Shown here: positions 43,836 through 51,867 of the stretch, in pieces
Position numbering within the stretch: the first letter of the stretch is position 1
Layout of the letters: every line of letters begins with the position of its first letter
Origin: MED-G78 sp964275345
Lineage (GTDB): Bacteria; Pseudomonadota; Gammaproteobacteria; Magnimaribacterales; D2472
Direction: 5' to 3'
DNA: 64,000 nucleotides
NCBI GenBank assembly: GCA_964275345.1
Contig: CAXYBK010000003.1
Span: 62,001-126,000 of the forward strand
Position numbers and translations under genes: made by a program
The notes under the pieces: generated by a model
Databases searched by the model: none
Told to the model about the DNA's origin: nothing
What the model saw: only the letters and a program-made list of their open reading frames with translations

Positions 43836-44845
43836 TAGCTATTTGATACTCTTACATAGGCTGCTAGCTTGTCAGCTGCTTTGCCGCTATTCATTAAATC
43901 AAAAGCTAGCTCTACTCCATCAGCAATAGACTCAGTTTTTTTTGCAACATAAAGACCAGCCCCAGCATTTAGAGCAATCATGTCTTGAATTGCTGATTTT
44001 TCTCCGGCAAAGGCCTCTCGAACTAAAAGCAAACTTTCTTCAGGAGTTTGAGCAGATATCTCACTAAAGTCTGCAGTTGCAAGCCCAAAATCTTTTGGTG
44101 ATATTTTGTACTGATTAATTTTATAGTTCTTAAGTTCAGAAATTGTGGTTGAGCCCGTAATAGTTATTTCATCCAGGCCATCATCTCCATGGACAATTAA
44201 GACATGCTCCATATGTAAATTTTTTGATACCTCTGAAAAAGTCTCAAGTAATTTTTTATCATAAACACCTAGAACCTGTCTTTTAGCTCCACAAGGATTG
44301 GTATGAGGGCCTAATAAGTTAAAAATAGTTTTTTGGCCTATGCGTTGTCGTGCTGGCATGACATATTTCATAGATTGATGATGTAAAGGAGCAAATAAGA
44401 ATACAAATCCAACCTTTGCAAAAACTTTTTCAAGTTTTTCTCTATCATGACCAATATCAGCACCTGCAGCTGTTAAAAAATCTGCACTGCCAGACTTGCT
44501 AGAAATAGCCTTATTGCCATGTTTAGTAATTTGAGCACCTCCAGCTGCAGCAACAAAGGATGATGCAGTAGAACAATTAAATGTATGAAGCCCTGTGCCG
44601 CCAGTCCCACAAGTATCAATATGACTTCCATCTCCCAAATTAAATCTTAAAGATTTTTCTTTCATAACTTGAGCAGCAGCTGTTATTTCTGCCTCTTTAA
44701 TGCCCTTTTCATTTAAAGCTAAAAGAAATTTCTCAATATCGCTATCATCAACCATACCGGTCATTATGCTTTCCACTGCAAACTGCATCTCTTCAGACTT
44801 TAAGTCCTTCTTGGCTTCTAATTTTTTTAGAATAGTTTCAATCAT
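43835..44845 (-). CDS. trpD: Anthranilate phosphoribosyltransferase TrpD
   Basis: 336-residue enzyme attaching phosphoribose to anthranilate. The PRPP-binding motif CGTGGTGLHTFNCST (about 79-93), KHGNKAISSKSGSADFL, and NLLGPHTNPCGAKRQVLGVY are all present. It overlaps trpG by 4 bases upstream and trpC by one base downstream, so translation is coupled through the operon. Standard length; not fused to TrpG. Confidence 0.97.
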   Translation of the reverse strand: MIETILKKLEAKKDLKSEEMQFAVESIMTGMVDDSDIEKFLLALNEKGIKEAEITAAAQVMKEKSLRFNLGDGSHIDTCGTGGTGLHTFNCSTASSFVAAAGGAQITKHGNKAISSKSGSADFLTAAGADIGHDREKLEKVFAKVGFVFLFAPLHHQSMKYVMPARQRIGQKTIFNLLGPHTNPCGAKRQVLGVYDKKLLETFSEVSKNLHMEHVLIVHGDDGLDEITITGSTTISELKNYKINQYKISPKDFGLATADFSEISAQTPEESLLLVREAFAGEKSAIQDMIALNAGAGLYVAKKTESIADGVELAFDLMNSGKAADKLAAYVRVSNS

Positions 44846-45405
44846 AATGTTAAGAAATTTTGAATGAGTTTTTTACCAAAATCTGTTTCTATGGATTCAG
44901 GATGAAATTGTACTCCGTAAATTGGTCTTTGTTTGTGCTGAACTGCCATGATGATGTCAGGATTATCTTTGAGTACCGAGGTTATTTCTAACTCATCTGG
45001 TAATGAGCTTTTTTCGATGATTAGGCTGTGATATCTAACCACTGAATAAGGATTATCAATATCTTTAAATAGATCTTTATTGCTATGAGTAATTTCTGAG
45101 AGTTTCCCATGAAATATTTCTGGAGCTTTTATAATCTTGCCACCAAATGCTGCTCCTATAGATTGGTGTCCTAGACAAACTCCTAGTATGGGAACCGATG
45201 AAGCTTTTATTAAGTCAATTGAGATGCCGGCTTCATTGGGGGTACAAGGTCCTGGAGAAATTACGATCTTATTTGGATTAAGCGAAGCTATATCTTGAAG
45301 AGTTACTTCATCATTTCTTTTTACAATAACCTCTTCTCCGAGTTCTCCAATATAGTGAACTAGGTTATAGGTAAAGGAATCATAATTATCTATAACTAAA
45401 ATCAT
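44842..45405 (-). CDS. trpG: Anthranilate synthase glutaminase subunit TrpG
   Basis: 187-residue class I glutamine amidotransferase providing ammonia to TrpE. Start MILVIDNYDSFTYNLVHY; oxyanion region VISPGPCTP; nucleophile Cys in PILGVCLGHQ (about 78); catalytic His and Glu in GVQFHPESIET. Could double as PabA for folate, since a single such protein often serves both and folate genes are nearby; this is inference. Overlaps trpE and trpD by 4 bases each. Confidence 0.96.
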   Translation of the reverse strand: MILVIDNYDSFTYNLVHYIGELGEEVIVKRNDEVTLQDIASLNPNKIVISPGPCTPNEAGISIDLIKASSVPILGVCLGHQSIGAAFGGKIIKAPEIFHGKLSEITHSNKDLFKDIDNPYSVVRYHSLIIEKSSLPDELEITSVLKDNPDIIMAVQHKQRPIYGVQFHPESIETDFGKKLIQNFLTL

Positions 45406-46868
45406 GAAATCATCTCCATAGCATCAACAAATGCCTTGGATTTTTGTTTACATTCTAGCCACTCATTTTCTGGCACTGAATCAGCAACTATTCCAGCCCC
45501 AGCTCCAACATGAATAATATTATCTTTAATAACAGCAGTTCTTATTGCTATAGCTGTATCTATATTGCCATTCCAAGAAATATATCCTATAGCTCCGCCA
45601 TAAATTCCTCTAGAGCTTGGTTCGAGTTCATGAATAATTTCCATTGCTCTTATTTTTGGGGCCCCAGATAAAGTGCCAGCAGGCAGTGATGCTTTGAGAG
45701 CATCGATATAATTTAAATCGCTATTAATACTGCCAACAACATTTGAAACGATATGCATTACGTGTGAGTATTTCTCAATAATCATTTTATCAGTGACTTT
45801 TACTGATCCAATTTTTGAAACTTTACCAACATCATTTCTTCCCAAGTCAATTAGCATTAAGTGTTCAGCTATTTCCTTTGGATCATTTAATAAATCTTTT
45901 TCATTCAAATTATCCTCTTCAGATGAGCTGCCTCTTTTTCTGGTTCCAGCAAGTGGCCTTAAAGTTAATTCCTCATCTTCTAGTCGAATAAGAATTTCAG
46001 GAGATGAGCCTACCACTTGATAATCTTCAAAATCTAAGAAGTACATATAGGGAGATGGATTAAGTTTGCGGATTGCTCTATATAAAACGAATGGATCACC
46101 ATGGAAATCTGAGCAAAAATCTTGGGCAAGAACTACCTGCATAACATCACCCTCTTTGATATAACTCTTAATTACATCAACAGCATCAAGATATTCTGGC
46201 TTAGTAAAGTTTGATTTAAATTCAAGCATTCCAGAGGGCTCCTTAAAATTATCATCAGGAATTTCAATCGAATGACTTATTAGGCTCTCAATTTTATCTA
46301 ATTCATTTTGAGCCTCCTCATAAGAGAGTTTTTGAGGATTTGCATTAAATATAACCTTTATTGAATTAGCAAAGTTGTCATAAACAATTAATTTTTCTGC
46401 CTTGATCAGAAATATTTCTGGCATATGATCTTTAAATTTCGAATTCTTCGCAGTTAAATCAGCAATTCTAGCTTCAGCATATTGAGCACTCTCATAAGCA
46501 AAAAATCCGACATAACCACCATAAAATCTAGGCATTCCATCTAATTCAGGTGCTGAATCTTGCGAGGTAATATCTTGAATACTGCTTAGTGGATCCTCTG
46601 AATAAAAAGAATCTGTAACACCATTAATATTGGTTTCCACTTGATTGCCTGAAATTTTTATAGAGTCATTACAGCCAAATCCAATAATTGAATATTGAGC
46701 CCACTTGTCCCCTCCTTCCACAGATTCTAGTAAGAAGGTATTTTGCTGTCCTGAAATTTTTAAATATAAAGAAATAGGTGAGTCTCCAGCATTATCAATT
46801 TCTCTAGTTAAAGGAACTATTGAATAGGCTGAATTAGCATAATTTATATACTCTTCTTTTGTAGTCAT
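45402..46868 (-). CDS. trpE: Anthranilate synthase component I TrpE
   Basis: 488-residue chorismate-using subunit. The N-terminal part carries the tryptophan-feedback region (FLLESVEGGDKWAQYSIIG, LLES motif with Ser), and the catalytic part has LAGTRKRG, LGRNDVGKVSKIGSV, MHIVSNVVGS, PAGTLSGAPKIRAMEII, YGGAIGYISWNGNID and the closing VGAGAGIVADSVPENEW. The intact LLES region suggests allosteric control. It begins one base after the DUF192 gene; no leader peptide or attenuator is seen before it. Confidence 0.97.
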   Translation of the reverse strand: MTTKEEYINYANSAYSIVPLTREIDNAGDSPISLYLKISGQQNTFLLESVEGGDKWAQYSIIGFGCNDSIKISGNQVETNINGVTDSFYSEDPLSSIQDITSQDSAPELDGMPRFYGGYVGFFAYESAQYAEARIADLTAKNSKFKDHMPEIFLIKAEKLIVYDNFANSIKVIFNANPQKLSYEEAQNELDKIESLISHSIEIPDDNFKEPSGMLEFKSNFTKPEYLDAVDVIKSYIKEGDVMQVVLAQDFCSDFHGDPFVLYRAIRKLNPSPYMYFLDFEDYQVVGSSPEILIRLEDEELTLRPLAGTRKRGSSSEEDNLNEKDLLNDPKEIAEHLMLIDLGRNDVGKVSKIGSVKVTDKMIIEKYSHVMHIVSNVVGSINSDLNYIDALKASLPAGTLSGAPKIRAMEIIHELEPSSRGIYGGAIGYISWNGNIDTAIAIRTAVIKDNIIHVGAGAGIVADSVPENEWLECKQKSKAFVDAMEMIS

Positions 46869-46869
46869 G

Positions 46870-47304
46870 TTAAAAATCTATTATGTGTCCGCTGGAAATA
46901 TTATGCTCTTTAAACCAGCCTTTATTTACTTCTAAAGCGAAAGCAGCTTTATTTTTAGAGCATGTGCTTGCTTCAGACATGGGAACCATATCATAAATTT
47001 CTAAAATTTCTTTTTCTTTGGACATAAAAGCAATGCTTAGAGGAATTTTAGTATTTTTCATCCACATACATCTTGAAGTGTAGTCTTCCCATACAAAAAG
47101 CATGCCTGTATTTGATTGAAGTGATGACCTAAACATTAACCCTCTTCTCCTAGAAGAAAAATTATCTGCTACTTCAATATTAGGTAATATTGATTTTAAG
47201 TTTACAACTTTGGGTTCTGTAAAAGCAGCGGCAGGCAAAAAGAGACTGCCAATAAAAAAGAATTTAAGAAATTTGTGCGCGGAGATTTGTGATGGTGTCT
47301 TCAT
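46870..47304 (-). CDS. DUF192 family secreted protein
   Basis: 144 residues starting at ATG 47304, which lies inside the end of rpe (41-base overlap). The start exposes a signal peptide (FFFIGSLFLPAAAFTEP, cleavage near AAA). The DUF192 core follows: RRRGLMFRSSLQSNTGMLFVW, CMWMKNTKIPLSIAFM, and ALEVNKGWFKEHNI. Family function is unknown; structures show a small beta-fold in the periplasm. The upstream frame to 47373 has no better start. Placement between rpe and trpE suggests simple co-transcription. Confidence 0.85.
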   Translation of the reverse strand: MKTPSQISAHKFLKFFFIGSLFLPAAAFTEPKVVNLKSILPNIEVADNFSSRRRGLMFRSSLQSNTGMLFVWEDYTSRCMWMKNTKIPLSIAFMSKEKEILEIYDMVPMSEASTCSKNKAAFALEVNKGWFKEHNISSGHIIDF

Positions 47305-47932
47305 AATTATCAGTGCCAAAAATTGCAGAACCAGCAACAAATGTATCAGCACCAGCTTTAGCGACTTCAGCAATAGTGCTTAAGTTAACACCCCCATCAA
47401 CTTCTAATCGAATATCTTTTCCAGTTTCATCAATCATTTTGCGAACTTTGGCAATTTTATTAAGAGTGCCTTCAATGAAGCTTTGCCCTCCAAATCCTGG
47501 ATTTACACTCATGAGTAAAACAAGATCTAGATCCTCAATAACATCATCAAGTACGCTCAAAGAAGTGCCCGGATTAATAGCCAATCCTGCTTTACAGCCT
47601 TTATCTTTAATGGCACCAATAGATCTATGGACATGTTTTGTAGCCTCGGGATGGAAACTAATCAAATCAGCTCCTGCTTTGATAAAATCTGCAGCCAAAT
47701 CATCAACAGGCTCAATCATAAGGTGGACATCGATAAAATTCTTGATTCCATAATCTCTTAAAGACTTGCAGACCATAGGCCCTATAGTCAGATTTGGTAC
47801 ATAGTGATTGTCCATGACATCAAAGTGAACCCAATCAGCTCCGGATGACATGACATCCTCTACTTCAGCTCCTAGCGTTGCAAAATTTGCTGAAAGTATC
47901 GAAGGTGCAATTATGTATTTCTTATCGCTCAT
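47264..47932 (-). CDS. rpe: Ribulose-phosphate 3-epimerase Rpe
   Basis: 222-residue TIM-barrel enzyme interconverting ribulose-5-phosphate and xylulose-5-phosphate. Motifs: IIAPSILSANFATLG, WVHFDVMDNHYVPNLTIGP (metal His and Asp), VHLMIEPVD, SVNPGFGGQSFI, LEVDGGVNLSTI and FVAGSAIFG. Complete and of standard length. It is 3 bases after murU, and the rpe-trpE linkage is also seen in pseudomonads and others. Confidence 0.97.
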   Translation of the reverse strand: MSDKKYIIAPSILSANFATLGAEVEDVMSSGADWVHFDVMDNHYVPNLTIGPMVCKSLRDYGIKNFIDVHLMIEPVDDLAADFIKAGADLISFHPEATKHVHRSIGAIKDKGCKAGLAINPGTSLSVLDDVIEDLDLVLLMSVNPGFGGQSFIEGTLNKIAKVRKMIDETGKDIRLEVDGGVNLSTIAEVAKAGADTFVAGSAIFGTDNYEDTITNLRAQIS

Positions 47933-47935
47933 TGG

Positions 47936-48607
47936 CTAATTCTCTTCTTTATGGGCGCTAATGGCAAGAGAAAGTCTTTCAGGGGACCCAACATCTATCC
48001 ATAATTCACTAGCTTCATGGCCTGAAATTTTATTTTGGTTAATGAGATCTTTGAGTACGTAATTCCATATATCAAAAGGCGCTTTAGGGAATTGGTTTGT
48101 TTTGAAAATAATTGGATTGATAATGGATATTCCCGCAAATGTGAGCTCATTATGAGATTCAGAAATAGTAACTTTATTATTTTTTATAGAGAAATCTCCA
48201 AGCTTATTATGATCTGGATTAGGAACACCGACTAAGTAGGCAGATGCAGTCTTAGTTGGAAGTTTATCTATTGGTATCTCATGATAGGTGTCTGCATTAA
48301 TCAAAAGAAATGGCTCATCACCAAGGTGCTCAAGAGCATTTAAAATACCGCCACCTGTTCCAAGAATACATTGTTCTTTTACAACTGTAATATCAAGATC
48401 TGCATAATTTTCAGCTAAATGTTTTTCGATCATATCTCCAAGATAGGAGACATTGATAACGATTTCAGTGATGCCTGTACCTAAAATTTTATTAATATTT
48501 CTATCAAGTAGAGTTTCTGTTCCTACTTCGATTAGAGGCTTTGGCATATCTTTAGTAAATGGCAGCAGTCTTTTGCCTATACCTGCTGCAAGAACCATTG
48601 CTTTCAT
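47936..48607 (-). CDS. murU: MurNAc-1-phosphate uridylyltransferase MurU
   Basis: 223-residue nucleotidyltransferase making UDP-MurNAc from MurNAc-1-phosphate, bypassing de novo UDP-MurNAc synthesis. The N-terminal motif MVLAAGIGKRLLPFTKDMPKP, with LILINADTYHE-type metal Asp and VVKEQCILGTGGGI, is typical. It overlaps amgK by 4 bases. In pseudomonads this same pair gives fosfomycin tolerance through cell-wall recycling. The close partner makes the assignment better than a generic sugar nucleotidyltransferase. Confidence 0.9.
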   Translation of the reverse strand: MKAMVLAAGIGKRLLPFTKDMPKPLIEVGTETLLDRNINKILGTGITEIVINVSYLGDMIEKHLAENYADLDITVVKEQCILGTGGGILNALEHLGDEPFLLINADTYHEIPIDKLPTKTASAYLVGVPNPDHNKLGDFSIKNNKVTISESHNELTFAGISIINPIIFKTNQFPKAPFDIWNYVLKDLINQNKISGHEASELWIDVGSPERLSLAISAHKEEN

Positions 48608-49557
48608 ATTGATGCGAGTTTCTCTATTAATTTAGGTTTAATTGTATCAATTAAATGATTTTTACAGGACAAGTCATTAGGGATAATACTTATCAAATTA
48701 TCCAAAATTACGGGTAAGTCATTTAATCTAAAAGATCTATTATTATTTATATATAGCCTTGATAGAGTGCCGAGTATTCGCATATTTCTTTGAATACCAC
48801 CCCACCTAAAACACTCAAATAATGCATCAACATTTAAATCTACTGAAGATTTCGTTTTATAAAATGCCAAAGATTCTTTTATAAAAGCTTCATCAAATGT
48901 TAAATAGTGGTCTAGCAATATTCCAGCTAGATCTATTCCAATAGGTCCTATACAAAGGTCTTGAAAATCTATAACACTAATTACATTAGCTTTTGAGGCA
49001 ATAAGATTCCTTCTTTCAAAATCAAAATGGCAATTGAGTTTAGGGCTATCCCTAAGATTTTTTATTGCAGCAGTAGATAATTCTAAAATAGATTTATCGG
49101 CCTCAATTTTTAGAAATTGATTGCAAAATACTTTACTAAAAAGACTAATCTGATTTAACAATTCTTCTTCAGAGAGTTTTTTAATATCAAGGTTAGGTAT
49201 TTCTTGGATTTTAATAAGCTGCTCTAGACTTTTATTAGTTAATTCTGCTTTATTAGATTCATCAAGAATTTCTAAGAGATCATCATCTCCAAGATCTTCT
49301 TGAATAGTGACGCCTAGCTCTGGGCTATGAAGTAAAACTTTAGGTACATTTACATCATGTGAAGATAATGCATCTGCTAAGTTACAGAATTCGAGATGAT
49401 CGCCATTTGATATATCTAAAAAACAGAGCACTAAATGATTCGAGTTATGAATTAATCTCCAGTACTCTCTTCCACTTGCCTCCAACTTAAGAGCTATAGC
49501 TCTTTCACACTCATAACCGCACTGAGCTGCTAACTCTATAATCTGTGATTCTTTCAA
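48604..49557 (-). CDS. amgK: Anomeric MurNAc/GlcNAc kinase AmgK
   Basis: 317-residue phosphotransferase of the aminoglycoside kinase fold, phosphorylating MurNAc at C1 in peptidoglycan recycling. The Brenner motif is LNCHFDFERRNLIAS (about 178-192) with catalytic Asp; metal Asp in VIDFQDLCIGPIGIDLA; and the ATP lobe has ALKLEASGREYWRLIHN. Its partner murU follows with a 4-base overlap, and in pseudomonads amgK-murU lies divergent from lptD; here two SDR genes and an HCCA-like gene come between. Confidence 0.88.
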   Translation of the reverse strand: MKESQIIELAAQCGYECERAIALKLEASGREYWRLIHNSNHLVLCFLDISNGDHLEFCNLADALSSHDVNVPKVLLHSPELGVTIQEDLGDDDLLEILDESNKAELTNKSLEQLIKIQEIPNLDIKKLSEEELLNQISLFSKVFCNQFLKIEADKSILELSTAAIKNLRDSPKLNCHFDFERRNLIASKANVISVIDFQDLCIGPIGIDLAGILLDHYLTFDEAFIKESLAFYKTKSSVDLNVDALFECFRWGGIQRNMRILGTLSRLYINNNRSFRLNDLPVILDNLISIIPNDLSCKNHLIDTIKPKLIEKLASI

Positions 49558-49558
49558 A

Positions 49559-50416
49559 TTAGCTGTTTTTTACCTCATCTGGCAATGGAGTATTATCTGG
49601 AACAAAGAAATCAGGCATTAATTCTGCAAAAGGAACATTTGCATACTTGGTAAAATCTCTGACGCCTGCTTCATAAAGAACTATGTCATCGATACAAAAA
49701 TTACCACTAAAGCTTTTAGAGTCTTTGGTTAAAATTGTATAAGCAGCATCAGCCATGATGTCTACATTTCTTGATAATCTCATAATTTCATCTCCACCAA
49801 GATGATTCTGAACAGCTGCAGTTGCTATTGCAGTTCTAGGCCATAACGCATTTACTGCAACACCTTGATCTTTAAATTCTTCAGCCATTCCTAAAACGCA
49901 CATACTCATAGTGTATTTAGCCATGGTGTAGCCAACATGAGACCCAAACCATTTTGGGTCCATATCCAAAGGTGGTGATAGATTTAAAATATGTGGATTA
50001 TCAGACTTTAAAAGATGAGGTAGGCAATATTTACTGACCATGTAGGTTCCTCTGCCATTGATTTGATGCATAAGGTCATAGCGCTTCATAGCAGTATCAA
50101 GGGTATTTGTTAATTGAATTGCTGAAGCATTATTGATACATATATCTATACCCCCAAAATGCTCAACAGCTTTATTGACTGCATCACGAACATTATCTTC
50201 GTCACGGATATCACATACCATTGGTAAGGCATCACCACCGGCTTCAATAATCTCTTCTGCGGCTGTAAAAATAGTACCTGGAAGTTTAGGATGAGGTTCT
50301 GCCGTTTTAGCAGCAACAACAACCTTTGCTCCATCTTGAGCAGCTCTTTTAGCCATCGCTAATCCAATGCCTCTGCTGCCGCCTGATATAAAAATAACTT
50401 TGTCTTTTAAACTCAT
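49559..50416 (-). CDS. Short-chain dehydrogenase, HSDL2-like
   Basis: 285-residue SDR of the HSDL2-type branch. NAD(P) motif SGGSRGIGLAMAKRA (about 11-25); NNAS at ICINNASAI; catalytic Tyr and Lys in YTMAKYTMS with Ser in LNLSPP; the long C-terminal end (FSGNFCIDDIVLYEAGV) is typical of HSDL2 and absent from ordinary SDRs. In eukaryotes the family acts on lipids in peroxisomes; the bacterial substrate is unknown. It lies one base upstream of amgK and 11 bases after another SDR. Confidence 0.85.
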   Translation of the reverse strand: MSLKDKVIFISGGSRGIGLAMAKRAAQDGAKVVVAAKTAEPHPKLPGTIFTAAEEIIEAGGDALPMVCDIRDEDNVRDAVNKAVEHFGGIDICINNASAIQLTNTLDTAMKRYDLMHQINGRGTYMVSKYCLPHLLKSDNPHILNLSPPLDMDPKWFGSHVGYTMAKYTMSMCVLGMAEEFKDQGVAVNALWPRTAIATAAVQNHLGGDEIMRLSRNVDIMADAAYTILTKDSKSFSGNFCIDDIVLYEAGVRDFTKYANVPFAELMPDFFVPDNTPLPDEVKNS

Positions 50417-50427
50417 AATTTTTTCCT

Positions 50428-51168
50428 TTAAAATTTTTCTAAATAAGGTCTAAGATCTAATTCTTGTGTCCAAGCCGATCTGTCTTGCGAATGGACGTTC
50501 CAATAAGTCTCAGCGATCTTTTCAGGGCTTAGGATACCGTCTTTTTCTTTAAGTGCATATGTGTCTGGAAAATTTTCTTTTATCCATGGCGTATCAATTG
50601 CTCCGTCAATAATCATGTGTGCAACGTGAATGCCCTCTGGGCCAAGTTCTCTTGCCATGCTTTGAGATAATGCTCTTAATGCAAATTTAGCTCCTGCAAA
50701 TGCAGAAAAACCTGAACTACCTCTAATAGAAGCTGTAGCACCGGTGAATAGGATTGATCCATGACCTCTTGGTTTCATATATTTTGCAGCCTCTCTTCCA
50801 GTTAAAAATCCGGCAAAAGCTGCCATTTCCCAAACCTTTTTATAAACTCGGGCGGTAGTCTCTTCTATTGGGAAGAAAACATTAGCTCCAGGATTAAAAA
50901 TAACAACGTCAATTGGAGCGATTGTTTCTTCAACCTCTTTAAACAAATTAATAATTGAATCTTCGTCTCTGGCATCGATACCAAACCCCTGAGCCCATCC
51001 TCCTTCGCTCTTAATTTGATTGGTTAATGAGTCAAGTTCAGCCATGCTTCTTTCTCTTCGAACTGGGCATACCTTGTATCCTTCTTTAGCAAATTTTTTT
51101 GTTAAGGCGCTTCCGGTTGCAACACCTGCACCAATTATGATGGCTGAGTAATCTGAATTATTTTTCAT
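50428..51168 (-). CDS. SDR-family protein lacking the catalytic tyrosine
   Basis: 246 residues with an SDR Rossmann fold: IIIGAGVATGSALTKKF at residues 10-26, a variant of the usual TGxxxGxG; FNPGAN replaces NNAG. The active-site segment is FSAFAGAKFALRALSQSMA, so the YxxxK tyrosine is Phe while Lys stays. This also occurs in a recognised group of SDRs, so it is probably a family trait, not a local mutation. The protein may bind a cofactor without normal alcohol oxidation, or use another residue. First gene of the long leftward run; 49 bases from the divergent HCCA-like gene. Confidence 0.82.
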   Translation of the reverse strand: MKNNSDYSAIIIGAGVATGSALTKKFAKEGYKVCPVRRERSMAELDSLTNQIKSEGGWAQGFGIDARDEDSIINLFKEVEETIAPIDVVIFNPGANVFFPIEETTARVYKKVWEMAAFAGFLTGREAAKYMKPRGHGSILFTGATASIRGSSGFSAFAGAKFALRALSQSMARELGPEGIHVAHMIIDGAIDTPWIKENFPDTYALKEKDGILSPEKIAETYWNVHSQDRSAWTQELDLRPYLEKF

Positions 51169-51217
51169 ATGAAATTTTATCTTGTAATATTAAACTTTAA
51201 CAAATTAATTAATAAAA

Positions 51218-51817
51218 ATGAAAGTAGACTTTATATTTGATTTTGCTAGTCCTAACGCTTACTTCTGCCACAGAGTCATTCCAGAAATTGAAAAGAGAAC
51301 TGGAGCAACTTTTAACTACGTCCCTTGTTTGTTGGGAGGTATCTTTAAAATTACTAACAACCAAGCGCCCATGATGGCCTTTAATGGCATAACAAATAAA
51401 CTGGAATATCAAAATATAGAAATTCAAAGATTTATAAAAAAACATAATCTTGCTCACTTCACTATGAACTCATTTTTTCCAGTTATGACTCTTCAGCTCC
51501 AAAGAGGGGCTATTGCTGCCATGTCATTAAATGTTTTTGATGAATATTTAGAAGCGATTTTTAAAGGAATGTGGGAAAAGAGTCTCAATCTAGCTGATCA
51601 AGAAGTTCTTGTTAACCTTCTTACTGCGGAAACTCAAATAGATATTTCTAATCTTGTTGAAAAGATGCAAACTCAAGAAATTAAAGATCAGCTTATTCAA
51701 AATACTAGCAATGCAGTTGAAAGAGGTGCTTTTGGAATACCCACTTTTTTTGCAGATGATGAAATATTTTTTGGAAAAGATAGCTTGGGCGATCTTGAAG
51801 AGTTTATTACAAAATAG
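51218..51817 (+). CDS. 2-hydroxychromene-2-carboxylate isomerase-like (DsbA fold) protein
   Basis: 199 residues. The start VDFIFDFASPNAYFCHRVIPEIE is the HCCA isomerase/GST-kappa motif with its glutathione-binding Ser-Pro pair; VPCLLGGIFKITNNQAP and the C-terminal GAFGIPTFFADDEIFFGKD (cis-Pro loop) fit. The family isomerises aromatic breakdown products using glutathione, but such genes are common outside aromatic pathways, so the actual substrate is open. gshB in the window supplies glutathione. The downstream lptD has its own 50-base gap. Confidence 0.87.
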   Translation: MKVDFIFDFASPNAYFCHRVIPEIEKRTGATFNYVPCLLGGIFKITNNQAPMMAFNGITNKLEYQNIEIQRFIKKHNLAHFTMNSFFPVMTLQLQRGAIAAMSLNVFDEYLEAIFKGMWEKSLNLADQEVLVNLLTAETQIDISNLVEKMQTQEIKDQLIQNTSNAVERGAFGIPTFFADDEIFFGKDSLGDLEEFITK

Positions 51818-51867
51818 AACTTTCCATAAAATACGCTTTCCAAGCTAACAGGTATAAAATAAACCAA

